Positions 14,629 to 22,981 are shown, numbered from the stretch's first letter. The stretch is 32,229 nt of DNA from CAZVWV01 sp964631745 (GCA_964631745.1 CAZVWV010000027.1:1-32229); one strand, 5' to 3'. The notes: generated from the sequence alone by a model not told the origin. Program-made: numbers and translations.

Positions 14629-15216
14629 TTACAAGGCCACGGCACCCTGGTGTAACGCCCCTGCGATACGGTGCCCGACCTCTTCAGGACTACCGGTACC
14701 ATCTATGCCGATGACCTCGCCCACCTCTTCATAATACCTAGTTACCGGGGCAGTTTGAGCACGGTATACCTCCAACCGCTTCCGGGCTACCTCAACGCTG
14801 TCATCACTACGCCCAGACCCCTGCTCTCCTCGCTTACGAATACGTTCAACTAGGACTTCCTCAGGAACCCTAATCTCCAATACGTGCGTGACATTCATGT
14901 TAAGTTCCTTTAGGAGGCTAGTTAGGGCCTTGGCCTGCTCTACCGTACGGGGGAACCCATCCAAAAGGAACCCGCCGGAGCAATCCGGGCTAGAAAGCCG
15001 GGTCTTAATAACTTCAATTACCACCTGATCCGGGACTAAGGCACCGGAATCCATGAAGGCCTTAACCCTCTGCCCCAGCTCCGAACCGGAGCCCACAGCT
15101 GCCCGCATCATCTCTCCCGTCGAAATGTGGGGAATACGTTCTGCCTTTGCTACGTTAACAGCTTGGGTGCCTTTACCGGCTCCAGGAGGTCCCAGCAAAA
15201 CTAATCGAATTGCCAA
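14629..15216 (-). CDS. adk: Adenylate kinase, short-LID form
   Basis: 195 residues. Walker A GPPGAGKGT (9-17), ISTGEMMR AMP-binding segment (31-38) and LLDGFPR (84-90) are intact. It interconverts ATP+AMP and 2 ADP. The LID between about R130 and R136 is only a few residues (RGEQGSGRSDDS), so it lacks the 27-residue, sometimes zinc-binding LID of long-form enzymes. The start is TTG (15214-15216) with AAGGGAA about 8 nt upstream; no other start codon allows the conserved AIRLVLLGPPG, so TTG is well supported. Fifty-two nt after secY, standard position. Confidence 0.96.
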   Translation of the reverse strand: MAIRLVLLGPPGAGKGTQAVNVAKAERIPHISTGEMMRAAVGSGSELGQRVKAFMDSGALVPDQVVIEVIKTRLSSPDCSGGFLLDGFPRTVEQAKALTSLLKELNMNVTHVLEIRVPEEVLVERIRKRGEQGSGRSDDSVEVARKRLEVYRAQTAPVTRYYEEVGEVIGIDGTGSPEEVGHRIAGALHQGAVAL

Positions 15217-15268
15217 TTTAAATTCCCTTCGAAAAAAAGCGGACTCGCGCCCTAGGATCCACTACTGC

Positions 15269-16609
15269 TTAGCGCCTTAACAATCTCGTGCGTGCGTAAC
15301 TCATAGAGCCCAAGCCCCCTCGCTTCTTAGTGGACCGGCTCATAAAACTCTCATAACTACTAGCGACCATGTGCGATTGAATTTGATTATAGGTATCCAA
15401 GGTAACGCCAACTACAATCAACACCGCTGTTCCGCCAAAAATCCCGGCAAAGCCCGCGGTACCTAAGTACATATAAACCCACTGCGGAACTAAACATACT
15501 ACCGAGATATAAATGGCACCCCACATTGCCAAGCGATTAAGTACCGAGTACAGAAACTCCGCCGTCTGCTTCCCTGGACGAACGGTAGGAATGAAGCCAC
15601 CGTTCTTTTTCAAATTTTCCGCTACCTCTTCCGGGTTAAAGACAACCGCCGTATAAAAATAGCTAAAGAAAACAATCAGAGCGACGAAAATCAGATCGTG
15701 CGCCCATGTGCCTGGCGAGATGTACGCCATAATATCAGTTAGCGACTTCGATGGACTAAACGAGGCGATTGTGGCTGGCACCACTAAAAAGGCCGATGCG
15801 AAAATGGGCGGAATAACCCCCACCATATTTACCTTTAGCGGCATATGCTGAGTCTGTGCCTGGGCTAAATTCTTGCCAACCATTCGACGTGGATACTGAA
15901 TTGGAATTTTACGGTAAGAGCGCTCGACGAATACAATCGTGAAAACAACCAGAACAGAAAAAGCCAGAATGAAAAGTACCGAGAAAGGGCTTATTTCGCC
16001 AGTTCTTGCAAGAGCAACAGTATTATATAGCTCCGCGGGCATGCGAGCCGCGATACCGGCGAAGATCACGATGCTGATACCATTCCCAAGTCCCCGCTCT
16101 GTGATCTGCTCCCCCAGCCACATAATAAAGCTAGTTCCAGCCGTCAGTGTTAACATGGTCGAAATACGAAACATCCAGCCAGGATGTAGCACTAACCCCT
16201 GTTTTTCCAAACCGTATGCAATCGCCATCGACTGAAAGAGCGCCAGAATTATAGTTCCTTGACGGGTGTAACGCGTAATCACATGTCGTCCGGCTTCACC
16301 TTCTTTTCTAAGCGCTTCAAGGGCTGGGATCATCGGCGTTAGAAGCTGAATCATGATGGAGACACTGATGTAGGGAGTTATTCCTAACGTGAAAATCGAG
16401 AAGCGTTCGATCGCCCCACCTGAAAACAAGTTCACTAAGCCAAAGAGGGTTCCAGAGGCTGCTTCGAACATTTTACGAAGCTGCTCGACGTCCACCCCCG
16501 GGGTGGAAACGAAAACGCCTAACCGATATACGGCCAGCATTCCTAAAGTAAATAAAATTCGTTTGGTAAGATCCGGGATTTTTACTGCGTCAGTTAGGCC
16601 GCCAATCAT
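15269..16609 (-). CDS. secY: Protein translocase subunit SecY
   Basis: 446 residues with ten predicted membrane helices. Diagnostic segments: the plug region after LGVFVSTPGVD, LGITPYISVSIMIQLL, GLGNGISIVIFAGI, and cytoplasmic loops with the conserved PRRMVG and FNPEEVAENLKKNGGFIPTVRPG (given here as FNPEEVAENLKK and GFIPTVRPG). SecY forms the SecYEG channel in the inner membrane. GAGG lies six bases before the ATG. It sits between rplO and adk, the usual spc-operon end. Confidence 0.98.
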   Translation of the reverse strand: MIGGLTDAVKIPDLTKRILFTLGMLAVYRLGVFVSTPGVDVEQLRKMFEAASGTLFGLVNLFSGGAIERFSIFTLGITPYISVSIMIQLLTPMIPALEALRKEGEAGRHVITRYTRQGTIILALFQSMAIAYGLEKQGLVLHPGWMFRISTMLTLTAGTSFIMWLGEQITERGLGNGISIVIFAGIAARMPAELYNTVALARTGEISPFSVLFILAFSVLVVFTIVFVERSYRKIPIQYPRRMVGKNLAQAQTQHMPLKVNMVGVIPPIFASAFLVVPATIASFSPSKSLTDIMAYISPGTWAHDLIFVALIVFFSYFYTAVVFNPEEVAENLKKNGGFIPTVRPGKQTAEFLYSVLNRLAMWGAIYISVVCLVPQWVYMYLGTAGFAGIFGGTAVLIVVGVTLDTYNQIQSHMVASSYESFMSRSTKKRGGLGSMSYARTRLLRR

Positions 16610-16667
16610 TTAGAACCTCAATCCCTTGTTATCAAGTTTATATCCCTTGGGCAGCAAGCCGAACGAG

Positions 16668-17135
16668 TTAGGCCGAAACAATTTCGAGCGTACCGCCCGC
16701 TTTCTCGATCAGCTCTTTAGCCTTCCCTGATGCTGCATTCACCTTCACAGTCAACTTCTTAGAGAGAGTTCCACGCCCCAAGAGCTTCACGCCGGCATGC
16801 AAGGTGTTGTCTTTACAAAGTCCCTTTGAACGTAAAGCCGCTAAATCCACGATGGAACCGTCTTCGAATTTGTTCAAAAGATCCAAATTGACAACGTTGT
16901 ATCGGTTTAGTCCGAAAACTTGTTGCCGCGAGGTAAATCCCATTTTGGGTAAGCGTCGATAAAGGGGCATCTGACCGCCTTCGAAGCCTGGTCGCACGTG
17001 ACCACCAGTCCTGGCAGTTTGACCCTTACCACCTTTTCCTGAGGTCTTACCGACGCCAGAAGCTTCCCCACGGCCAAGGCGACGACGCGTCTTGCGCGCC
17101 CCTACGGCCGGTTTAAGAGTTGAAAGTTCAAGCAT
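16668..17135 (-). CDS. rplO: 50S ribosomal protein L15
   Basis: 155 residues. The glycine-rich N-terminal arm RRLGRGEASGVGKTSGKGGKG and the RLPKMGFTSR segment identify L15. The start is ATG 17135: GGAGGT lies exactly before it (5-6 nt), inside the 3' end of rpmD; an ATG four codons upstream is part of that same GGAGGT-bearing stretch and less likely. The gene overlaps rpmD by 8 bp, implying coupled translation. Fifty-eight nt before secY. Confidence 0.96.
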   Translation of the reverse strand: MLELSTLKPAVGARKTRRRLGRGEASGVGKTSGKGGKGQTARTGGHVRPGFEGGQMPLYRRLPKMGFTSRQQVFGLNRYNVVNLDLLNKFEDGSIVDLAALRSKGLCKDNTLHAGVKLLGRGTLSKKLTVKVNAASGKAKELIEKAGGTLEIVSA

Positions 17136-17334
17136 TTTTACCTCCATCCGTTAACGGTCTGACATCGACGAGGTGCTCAACTTTTTTGAGCATACCTATC
17201 AAGGCTGGATTCAACGCAAATTCACGAGAAGCGCCAAGCCTTCCAAGCCCAAGCGCCTTCACCGTGGCGCGTTGCCACTTATCCTGCCCACTCAAACTTC
17301 TAACCTGTTTAACAATTACTTTTTTGGAACTCAT
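17128..17334 (-). CDS. rpmD: 50S ribosomal protein L30
   Basis: 68 residues from ATG 17334 (an upstream in-frame start would add ten unlikely residues). VIVKQVRSLSG, QRATVKALGLGRLG and VEHLVDVRPL are the L30 pattern. A few residues longer than the usual 58-60, at the C-terminus (TDGGKNA), where the DNA doubles as the GGAGGT ribosome binding site of rplO. Fifty-five nt after rpsE. Confidence 0.95.
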   Translation of the reverse strand: MSSKKVIVKQVRSLSGQDKWQRATVKALGLGRLGASREFALNPALIGMLKKVEHLVDVRPLTDGGKNA

Positions 17335-17389
17335 ACCTAATATCACTCCGCCTAATCGGCTCAATAAACTCGCCCATTAAATTAATGCG

Positions 17390-17926
17390 TTAGAAGGGCG
17401 CGTAACCGAGCTCCTCTGCCGTCATGCCCCTAATCGACGCCGCCAAATTTGGCTCGCGCAGTGCGATTAATCCCGCAATCGTGGCTTGTAGCACATTATG
17501 GGGATTACTCGAACCGATACATTTGGTCCTAATATCTTTAATGCCTGTCGCTTCGATTACCGCTCTTACAACCGAACCGGCAATAACCCCAGTTCCGGGA
17601 GCGGCTGGCTTTAATATCACAGTCGCAGGCCCAAACTTACCGATCACATCGTGCGGAATCGTAGAGCCCTTAATAGGCACACGAATCAAATTTTTGCGCG
17701 CGCTGTCGGCTCCCTTTCGAATAGCATCGGGGACCTCGCTGGCTTTGCCAAGCCCAAAGCCTACATGGCCGCGACCGTCACCGCTCACGATCAAAGCGCC
17801 AAAACTAAAGCGACGGCCGCCCTTCACTACTTTAGCATTACGGTTGATGTTGACCGTTTTTTCAGTCAGCTCACCCGCATTCTGAGAAGGGACTCTGCGT
17901 CTTTCAATCTGATGATTCAATGCCAT
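17390..17926 (-). CDS. rpsE: 30S ribosomal protein S5
   Basis: 178 residues. The double-stranded-RNA-binding-like S5 domain (NRNAKVVKGGRRFSFGALIVSGDG, seen as VVKGGRRFSF) and GFGLGKASEVPDAIRKG are intact, followed by the C-terminal ribosomal fold (GTGVIAGSVVRAVIEATG, SSNPHNVLQA). S5 lines the mRNA entry channel and affects decoding accuracy. It is preceded by rplR (24 nt) with a modest TAGGT ribosome binding site. Confidence 0.97.
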   Translation of the reverse strand: MALNHQIERRRVPSQNAGELTEKTVNINRNAKVVKGGRRFSFGALIVSGDGRGHVGFGLGKASEVPDAIRKGADSARKNLIRVPIKGSTIPHDVIGKFGPATVILKPAAPGTGVIAGSVVRAVIEATGIKDIRTKCIGSSNPHNVLQATIAGLIALREPNLAASIRGMTAEELGYAPF

Positions 17927-17950
17927 ATAGAGTTGTTACCTAAAATCTGC

Positions 17951-18361
17951 TTAAAATTTAATCCCGGCCTTACGAGCGCCGTCGGCCACCGCCTTTACAC
18001 GGCCATGGAACACAAAACCATTTCGATCGAAGATGGCCTCATTCACATTTTTAGCTTTGAGCTTTTCGCCCAATGCCATGCCTACCGCCCATGCCGCAGC
18101 CACACTCTTGGAAGTGCGAGTTTTAAACTCTACCCCCTCAACCGATACCTCTGCCACTTTCGCCAAGACATCTTTCTCTTTAGTTGAGGCTGACGCCAAG
18201 GTAATCCCCGACTGGTCCGAGATAGCTTGCGCATATGTGTGCTTGTCGCTCTTAAAAACGCTTATGCGCGGCTTAACTTCAACACCAGAAATTCTCTTTC
18301 TGATCCTGATTTTTCTTCGTAAGCGAGTATCTTTCTTAAAACTTTTCGACTTAACGTACAT
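17951..18361 (-). CDS. rplR: 50S ribosomal protein L18
   Basis: 136 residues against a usual 115-122. The basic N-terminus (RLRRKIRIRKRISG), RISVFKSDKHTYAQ, and the C-terminal FDRNGFVFHGRVKAVADGARKAG (seen as FHGRVKAVADGAR) identify L18, which binds 5S rRNA. An insertion of about a dozen residues around VEVSVEGVEFKTRTS (68-82) in the central region explains the extra length. AAGGAG lies nine bases before the ATG. Standard position between rplF and rpsE. Confidence 0.96.
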   Translation of the reverse strand: MYVKSKSFKKDTRLRRKIRIRKRISGVEVKPRISVFKSDKHTYAQAISDQSGITLASASTKEKDVLAKVAEVSVEGVEFKTRTSKSVAAAWAVGMALGEKLKAKNVNEAIFDRNGFVFHGRVKAVADGARKAGIKF

Positions 18362-18405
18362 AAGTCACTCTCCTTGATATCCTAATGGGTTCCTAACGGT
18401 CTTTC

Positions 18406-18957
18406 CTATTTCTTACCTGTTTTACCAGCCTTACGTCTGATAGTTTCATTGTTGTATTTGATACCTTTCCCCAGATATGGCTCCGGCGGACGAACCTTTC
18501 TGATCTTGGCAGCAAAAGTTCCCAACAATTCACGATGGGTAGACTGAAGATCGATAGTGTTCTTAGTAACAGCGCATTTAATCTCTTTGGGGACCTTTAA
18601 GATAACGTCGTGCGAGTATCCCGCCGTCAAAACAAGATCGGAACCCTTCAAAGTCGCCGTATAACCAACTCCCACCAGCTCAAGGCCCTTCTTCCAGCCC
18701 TTAGTCACGCCAACAACCATATTATTGAGTAGCGCCCTGGCAGTACCGAAATCAGCGTTAATCTGCTTTGCTGCACGGCGATCACCAGACTTAACCGCGC
18801 TCACCCACAAGGCACCATCACGTTGCTCTAGCGAAACGTTTGGGCTTAGATCCATCTCAAGTTTGCCCCCCGGCCCTTCAATCAGCACGTGTCTTCCGCT
18901 TAGCTGGGCCTTGACGCCTGCCGGAATCTGTACCGGTAATTTTCCAATTCTAGACAT
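18406..18957 (-). CDS. rplF: 50S ribosomal protein L6
   Basis: 183 residues, usual length. MSRIGKLPVQIPAGV, NNMVVGVTKGWKKGLELVGVGY (seen as VGVTKGWKKGLEL) and the C-terminal PPEPYLGKGIKY are the L6 landmarks; the protein lies near the factor-binding site of the 50S subunit. Seventy nt after rpsH; the spacer holds an imperfect 15-bp repeat (TTTCCCTACTCA at 18990-19001 and 19005-19016, and TTTCCCTA at 18978). Confidence 0.97.
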   Translation of the reverse strand: MSRIGKLPVQIPAGVKAQLSGRHVLIEGPGGKLEMDLSPNVSLEQRDGALWVSAVKSGDRRAAKQINADFGTARALLNNMVVGVTKGWKKGLELVGVGYTATLKGSDLVLTAGYSHDVILKVPKEIKCAVTKNTIDLQSTHRELLGTFAAKIRKVRPPEPYLGKGIKYNNETIRRKAGKTGKK

Positions 18958-19027
18958 TCTCTCTACCTAACCTCGTCTTTCCCTAAGCCTTTCCCTACTC
19001 AGTATTTCCCTACTCAATCCCTATACT

Positions 19028-19432
19028 TTATCCGATATAGGCGATCACCTCTCCACCAATTTTCTTCTTTCTAGCTTCGCGGTCTGACATTACGCCTTGC
19101 GAAGTCGACACGATCGAGATGCCTAGTCCGTTGAATATCTTCGGGAGATCGTCAACGCCCGAGTAAACTCGACGCCCACTCTTACTAACACGCCGCAATA
19201 AAGACATGGCCGGCTCGCCCATATTGAAATACTTTAGCTGCACATCAAACTTTCCAAACTTGTTCTCTGCCTCATCTTTCTTGAAATCAAAGCCTTGAAT
19301 AAAGCCTTCAGCACGCAATACCTCAAGCACGCGCTTGACGGCCTTAGAGTTACGTACGGCCACACTCTTGTGGCCCGCGCGCTGGGCGTTTCTAATTCTG
19401 GTTAATGTGTCAGCTATCAGATCACTTTGCAT
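19028..19432 (-). CDS. rpsH: 30S ribosomal protein S8
   Basis: 134 residues. DLIADTLTRIRNAQRAGHKSV at the start and the C-terminal ISTSQGVMSDREARKKKIGGEVIAYIG (seen as STSQGVMSDREAR and GGEVIAYIG) are typical. S8 binds helix 21 of 16S rRNA and in E. coli represses the spc operon through the rplE region. TAGGTG lies four to five bases before the ATG. Nineteen nt after rpsN. Confidence 0.97.
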   Translation of the reverse strand: MQSDLIADTLTRIRNAQRAGHKSVAVRNSKAVKRVLEVLRAEGFIQGFDFKKDEAENKFGKFDVQLKYFNMGEPAMSLLRRVSKSGRRVYSGVDDLPKIFNGLGISIVSTSQGVMSDREARKKKIGGEVIAYIG

Positions 19433-19451
19433 AATTCACCTATTTATATCT

Positions 19452-19637
19452 CTACCAGCTAGCTTTGGTTACGCCTGGGATTAAACCTTTGTGGGCCATT
19501 CCGCGAAAGCAGATTCTACACAACATAAACTTGCGATAAACACTGCGTGGGCGACCACAAGCTTGGCAGCGTGTGTACTCGCGCACTTTGAACTTCTTAG
19601 GCCGCTTCCATTTAACTAGTAATGAGGTTTTTGCCAC
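19452..19637 (-). CDS. rpsN: 30S ribosomal protein S14, type Z (zinc)
   Basis: 61 residues, the short zinc-binding form. C24, C27, C40 and C43 (CQAC and CRIC) form the ribbon; RKFMLCRICFRGMAHKGLIPG is the family C-terminus (seen as FRGMAHKGLIPGV). The start is GTG at 19635-19637, with AAGGGA eight bases upstream. Located between rplE and rpsH as usual. Confidence 0.97.
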   Translation of the reverse strand: MAKTSLLVKWKRPKKFKVREYTRCQACGRPRSVYRKFMLCRICFRGMAHKGLIPGVTKASW

Positions 19638-19691
19638 CCGATATTTCCCTTAAAATTCCTTTAAATACTCTTTAGCTATACCATTTTAAAC

Positions 19692-20285
19692 TTAGGCCGC
19701 CTTTTCGGTGGCCTTTTCACCCGTCTTTTCCCCCGCCTTCTCGACGGCCTTTCTAAACGGCATGCCCATCTGAGCAAGAAGCGCGCGCCCCTCGTCATCC
19801 GTTCGTGCCGTAGTCACAAAAGTAATATCCATTCCTCGAATTTTATCGACCTTTTCAACACTGAGCTCAGGAAACACGATCTGCTCCTTTAACCCCAGAG
19901 TGTAGTTACCTCTCCCATCAAAGCCTTTGCGAGGCGTGCCACGAAAGTCTCTTACGCGAGGCAGTGCTACAGCAACCAGACGGTCAAAGAACTCATACAT
20001 GCGTTCTTTTCTAAGGGTCACCTTAACGCCGATGGGCAATCCCTCTCGTAACTTAAAGGTAGAGATGGCCTTCTTAGCTTTTGTAACTAAAGGCTTTTGG
20101 CCAGCGATATTGGTAACCGCATAGACCGCAAAATCAATCGCCTTTCCGTTCTGGGTGGCATCGCCGACACCACAGTTAAGCACAATCTTCTCAAGACGCG
20201 GCACCTGCATGACGGTCTTGTACTTGAATTCGCTCATCAGAGCCGGGACAACATTTTCTTTGTATTGCTTATAAAGCCTGCTCAT
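19692..20285 (-). CDS. rplE: 50S ribosomal protein L5
   Basis: 197 residues; the core of about 180 contains MQVPRLEKIVLNCGVG, RDFRGTPRKGFDGRGNYTLGL (seen as DFRGTPRKGFDGRGNY) and the MDITFVTTARTDDEGRALL end. L5 joins 5S rRNA to the central protuberance and contacts P-site tRNA. A tail of repeated EKxx units (AVEKAGEKTGEKATEKAA) is added; its DNA shows a 12-bp repeating pattern. The ATG overlaps the rplX stop by 4 bp, and GAGG lies four bases before it. Confidence 0.97.
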   Translation of the reverse strand: MSRLYKQYKENVVPALMSEFKYKTVMQVPRLEKIVLNCGVGDATQNGKAIDFAVYAVTNIAGQKPLVTKAKKAISTFKLREGLPIGVKVTLRKERMYEFFDRLVAVALPRVRDFRGTPRKGFDGRGNYTLGLKEQIVFPELSVEKVDKIRGMDITFVTTARTDDEGRALLAQMGMPFRKAVEKAGEKTGEKATEKAA

Positions 20286-20659
20286 TTTGCCTCTTCCGTA
20301 ATCTGAACAAATTCTTTGCTCTTAGGGTCCAAGTATCCTCGAATCTTGCTGCCATCGCTCAAAAGTTTGTGCTTCAGTCGCACCGGCCTCTTAAGCTTCT
20401 CCACATAAAACATAACGTTAGAGACATGGATTCCGGCCTCGCGCTGCACGCGGCCATGTGGCTTGTTGGGGGCGCTCTGTTTCAGATGACGGGTAATTAA
20501 ATTAACCCCTTCGACCACAACGCGGTCCCGTTTGCGCCCTACAAATGCCAAGACCTTTCCGACCTTGCCCTTGTTTGGACGTTTATTCTTATTGCCGCCA
20601 GCGATTACCATCACGGTATCGCCTCTTCTAATCGAATAATCTGCCATGCTCTTGTGCAT
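20282..20659 (-). CDS. rplX: 50S ribosomal protein L24
   Basis: 125 residues from ATG 20659. The KOW motif region IRRGDTVMVIAGGNKNK and GKVLAFVGRKRDRVVVEGVN identify L24, an assembly-initiator protein near the exit tunnel. A second ATG four codons later (20647) would start at the more typical MADYSIRRGD; the upstream ATG has AGGA nine bases away and was kept. Overlaps rplE by 4 bp. Confidence 0.95.
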   Translation of the reverse strand: MHKSMADYSIRRGDTVMVIAGGNKNKRPNKGKVGKVLAFVGRKRDRVVVEGVNLITRHLKQSAPNKPHGRVQREAGIHVSNVMFYVEKLKRPVRLKHKLLSDGSKIRGYLDPKSKEFVQITEEAK

Positions 20660-20696
20660 ATTAATGTGTCCTAAAATCTTCCCTTAAGGAAATCCA

Positions 20697-21065
20697 CTAT
20701 AAAACCTCAGGAGCCAAAGAGATAATTTTCATGAACTTCGCAGCACGTAACTCTCTGGCCACTGGTCCGAAAATACGGGTTCCAATAGGTTCCTTTTGAG
20801 CGTTAATCAACACCGCGCTATTATCATCAAATTTAATATATGACCCGTCGGAACGTAAAACTTCCTTTGAGGTGCGCACGATTACAGCTTTTTGCACCGA
20901 GCCTTTGGCGATCTTTGAATTAGGGATGGCCTCTTTCACGGCTACCACAATCACGTCTCCCACGGTGGCATAGCGGCGACGCGAACCTCCCAAAACCTTC
21001 ACACAAATAACCCGTTTAGCACCGGAATTATCCGCAACATCTAATATGGACTTCAATTGTATCAT
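20697..21065 (-). CDS. rplN: 50S ribosomal protein L14
   Basis: 122 residues, exactly the usual length. MIQLKSILDVADNSGAKRVICVKVLGGS (seen as DVADNSGAKRVICVKVLGG) and GTRIFGPVARELR are diagnostic. L14 forms part of the intersubunit bridge B8 and binds the silencing factor RsfS. AAGG lies seven bases before the ATG. Forty nt after rpsQ, 37 nt before rplX. Confidence 0.98.
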   Translation of the reverse strand: MIQLKSILDVADNSGAKRVICVKVLGGSRRRYATVGDVIVVAVKEAIPNSKIAKGSVQKAVIVRTSKEVLRSDGSYIKFDDNSAVLINAQKEPIGTRIFGPVARELRAAKFMKIISLAPEVL

Positions 21066-21105
21066 AACGTTACCTTGGACCCAGTTTGATTAATAAACTC
21101 GCCCA

Positions 21106-21426
21106 CTACGCGTTTACCGCTTTTCTTACTATTTGAACGACCTTCCAACGCTTCAATTTGCTCATGGGCCGGGTTTCTTCAATCCTAACTAGATCTCCGA
21201 CTCCACATGAATTATCAGCATCGTGCGCGTGAAACCGGCTAGTGCGGCGCACGAATTTCCCGTAGCGACCATGCTTTACCTGTCTTACCACCGCGACCAC
21301 CACGGTTTTCTGCATCTTGTTGCTGACTACAAGACCTTCTCTCTCTTTTTGCCGTCCTTTCTGCCGTCCGCGACTCTGAGAATCAGCAGGCTTTGTTTCG
21401 TTTGTTGTTTGTTGGGTTGTTTCCAT
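21106..21426 (-). CDS. rpsQ: 30S ribosomal protein S17 with N-terminal extension
   Basis: 106 residues against about 84. The core from about residue 30 (REGLVVSNKMQKTVVVAVVRQ and the GDLVRIEETRPMSKLKRW end, seen as GDLVRIEETRPMSK) is normal S17. The first 28 residues are Thr/Gln/Lys-rich with an RQKGRQK duplication; its DNA repeats GCCGTCC at a 12-bp interval (about 21351-21370). Whether the extension is translated depends on the ATG at 21426, supported by TAGGA about 10 nt upstream; an internal start at M38 would cut the core. Confidence 0.93.
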   Translation of the reverse strand: METTQQTTNETKPADSQSRGRQKGRQKEREGLVVSNKMQKTVVVAVVRQVKHGRYGKFVRRTSRFHAHDADNSCGVGDLVRIEETRPMSKLKRWKVVQIVRKAVNA

Positions 21427-21438
21427 AATTCAAAATTC

Positions 21439-21696
21439 CTATTTAGCCGCCGCTGTACCAGAAACGTTAGAATCGCTCGACGAAATCTGCTGGCTAGCGC
21501 TGTTCTTGCTGGTGATCAAAGTGTTCACACGCGCAAGATTCCGCCGAATCTCCTTCTGTCGATGACTGTGCTCGACCTGTCCAGAGGCGCCCCGAAATCT
21601 CAGCTTCATCAACTCTTCCGCCAAAGTCTGCGCGCGAGCCTTAAGCTCCTTCACATCCAGTGACTTAATCTCTTTAAAAAATTCTAGGCGCTTCAT
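21439..21696 (-). CDS. rpmC: 50S ribosomal protein L29 with C-terminal extension
   Basis: 85 residues against about 63-70. The two-helix core is clear: DVKELKARAQTLAEELMKLRF, then RQKEIRRNLARVNTLI. The last 22 residues (SKNSASQQISSSDSNVSGTAAAK, quoted in part as SASQQISSSDSN) are a serine-rich low-complexity tail. L29 lies beside the exit tunnel. Twelve nt before rpsQ. The 83-bp spacer to rplP holds TTTCACTCTTT twice at a 12-bp interval (21712-21722, 21724-21734). Confidence 0.94.
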   Translation of the reverse strand: MKRLEFFKEIKSLDVKELKARAQTLAEELMKLRFRGASGQVEHSHRQKEIRRNLARVNTLITSKNSASQQISSSDSNVSGTAAAK

Positions 21697-21779
21697 CTAT
21701 CTCTCTCTTCCTTTCACTCTTTTTTTCACTCTTTCTTACGACTGTTCCGTTCAATCCGCTTTTCAGAGTATTCTTCAAA

Positions 21780-22205
21780 CTAAGCCAAAAAGTTACTGCG
21801 CTCAACGAAACGGGTGCAAAGCGGCAACTTCGCAGCGGCTCGGCTCATGGCCGCCTTAGCCGTAGCGCGATCAACCCCAGTCATTTCAAACAGCACTCGT
21901 CCCGGACGAACTTCTGCTACCCAATGTTCCGGGGCACCTTTACCCGAGCCCATACGAACTTCGGCCGGCTTTTTCGTCAAAGGCTTATCCGGAAATATCT
22001 TGATCCAGATCTTGCCACCACGCTTAATGAATCTTGAGATCGCTATTCGACTAGCTTCAATCTGTCGATTCGTGATCCACCCAGCCTCAAGCACCTTCAA
22101 CCCGTAATCGCCAAAAGCAAGCTTCACCCCACGGCTCTCCGTCCCAAGTAAATGCTGGGAGCGTTTCATCTGTTTTCTATATTTTGTCTTCTTTGGCGAA
22201 AGCAT
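21780..22205 (-). CDS. rplP: 50S ribosomal protein L16
   Basis: 141 residues, usual length. MLSPKKTKYRKQMKR, the GSGKGAPEHWVAEVRPGRVLFEM segment (seen as GSGKGAPEHWVAEVRPG) and RAAAKLPLCTRFV are typical. L16 helps build the A-site and peptidyl-transferase environment. AGAGG lies five bases before the ATG. A 14-bp tandem array lies in the spacer just upstream. Confidence 0.97.
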   Translation of the reverse strand: MLSPKKTKYRKQMKRSQHLLGTESRGVKLAFGDYGLKVLEAGWITNRQIEASRIAISRFIKRGGKIWIKIFPDKPLTKKPAEVRMGSGKGAPEHWVAEVRPGRVLFEMTGVDRATAKAAMSRAAAKLPLCTRFVERSNFLA

Positions 22206-22229
22206 TTTTTCCTCTTATTTTCTTCGTAC

Positions 22230-22313
22230 CCTGTCGAATGTTACCCGTCGAATATCACCTGTCGAATATTAATAGCCGAATATCAATAGTCGATTCCCAA
22301 TACCCGTAAATTA
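22230..22313. repeat. Six-unit 14-bp tandem array in the rpsC-rplP spacer
   Basis: Six consecutive units of exactly 14 bp: CCTGTCGAATGTTA (22230), CCCGTCGAATATCA (22244), CCTGTCGAATATTA (22258), ATAGCCGAATATCA (22272), ATAGTCGATTCCCA (22286) and ATACCCGTAAATTA (22300). The three units nearest rplP are very alike; the later ones, towards the rpsC stop, decay. On the transcript the unit reads TAATATTCGACAGG. It fills most of the 113-bp spacer. No regulator site is recognised. Confidence 0.85.
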
Positions 22314-22318
22314 ATTCC

Positions 22319-22981
22319 CTATAGCTGCATCGCTTCAACCGGCATCTGCTCGCCTTCACTAAAGCGCTCACCCTTGAACACCCAAACCTTTACGCCGATA
22401 ACACCGTAAGTGGTGTGGGCTTCTGCCGTGGCGTAATCAATCTCTGCTCTAAGTGTATGCAAAGGAATGCGGCCTTCCTTGGTCTGCTCGGTTCGGGCGA
22501 TTTCAGCGCCGTTTAAACGTCCGGCACAACATACCTTTATTCCTTCGGCCCCTGCTCTAAACGCGCGTCCCATTGATTCCTTCATGGCGCGTCTAAAGTT
22601 CACACGCTTCTCGAGTTGAAAGGCGATATTTTCAGCGATAAGCTGGGCTTCGCTATCAGGTTTACGAACCTCTATGATATTCAGCGAGACATCTCTCTTC
22701 ACCAACGATTTCAACTGGCTTCGAAGATCTTCAATGTCTTTTCCCTTCTTACCGATAATAAGACCGGGTTTGGCTGAGTAGATATTGATCTTTACTCTAG
22801 CGGCAGCGCGTTCGATCTCGATCTTGGCGATACCGGCGGCCTGCAAGTTCTTTTTCACATAACGACGAATCTGTAGATCTTCACCGATATACTTGGCGTA
22901 TTCGCGTGCCGAAAACCAGCGCGATGACCAAGTCTCGTAGATTCCTAATCGAAATCCGTGTGGGTTAACCTTCTGTCCCAT
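22319..22981 (-). CDS. rpsC: 30S ribosomal protein S3
   Basis: 220 residues, normal. MGQKVNPHGFRLG, the KH domain with GLIIGKKGKDIEDLRSQL, and the C-terminal RAGAEGIKVCCAGRLNGAEIAR (seen as IKVCCAGRLNGAEIAR) are diagnostic; the usual IKVxVSGRLxGAEIAR has VS replaced by CA. S3 forms the mRNA entry with S4 and S5. GGGAT lies about seven bases before the ATG. It is separated from rplV by an unusually long 207-bp spacer. Confidence 0.97.
   Translation of the reverse strand: MGQKVNPHGFRLGIYETWSSRWFSAREYAKYIGEDLQIRRYVKKNLQAAGIAKIEIERAAARVKINIYSAKPGLIIGKKGKDIEDLRSQLKSLVKRDVSLNIIEVRKPDSEAQLIAENIAFQLEKRVNFRRAMKESMGRAFRAGAEGIKVCCAGRLNGAEIARTEQTKEGRIPLHTLRAEIDYATAEAHTTYGVIGVKVWVFKGERFSEGEQMPVEAMQL

Noticed and set aside
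15217..15268. T-run (seven T) between secY and adk as a terminator
   Set aside because: The preceding GC-rich stretch gives only a 3-bp stem, and ending transcription inside secY-adk makes little sense.
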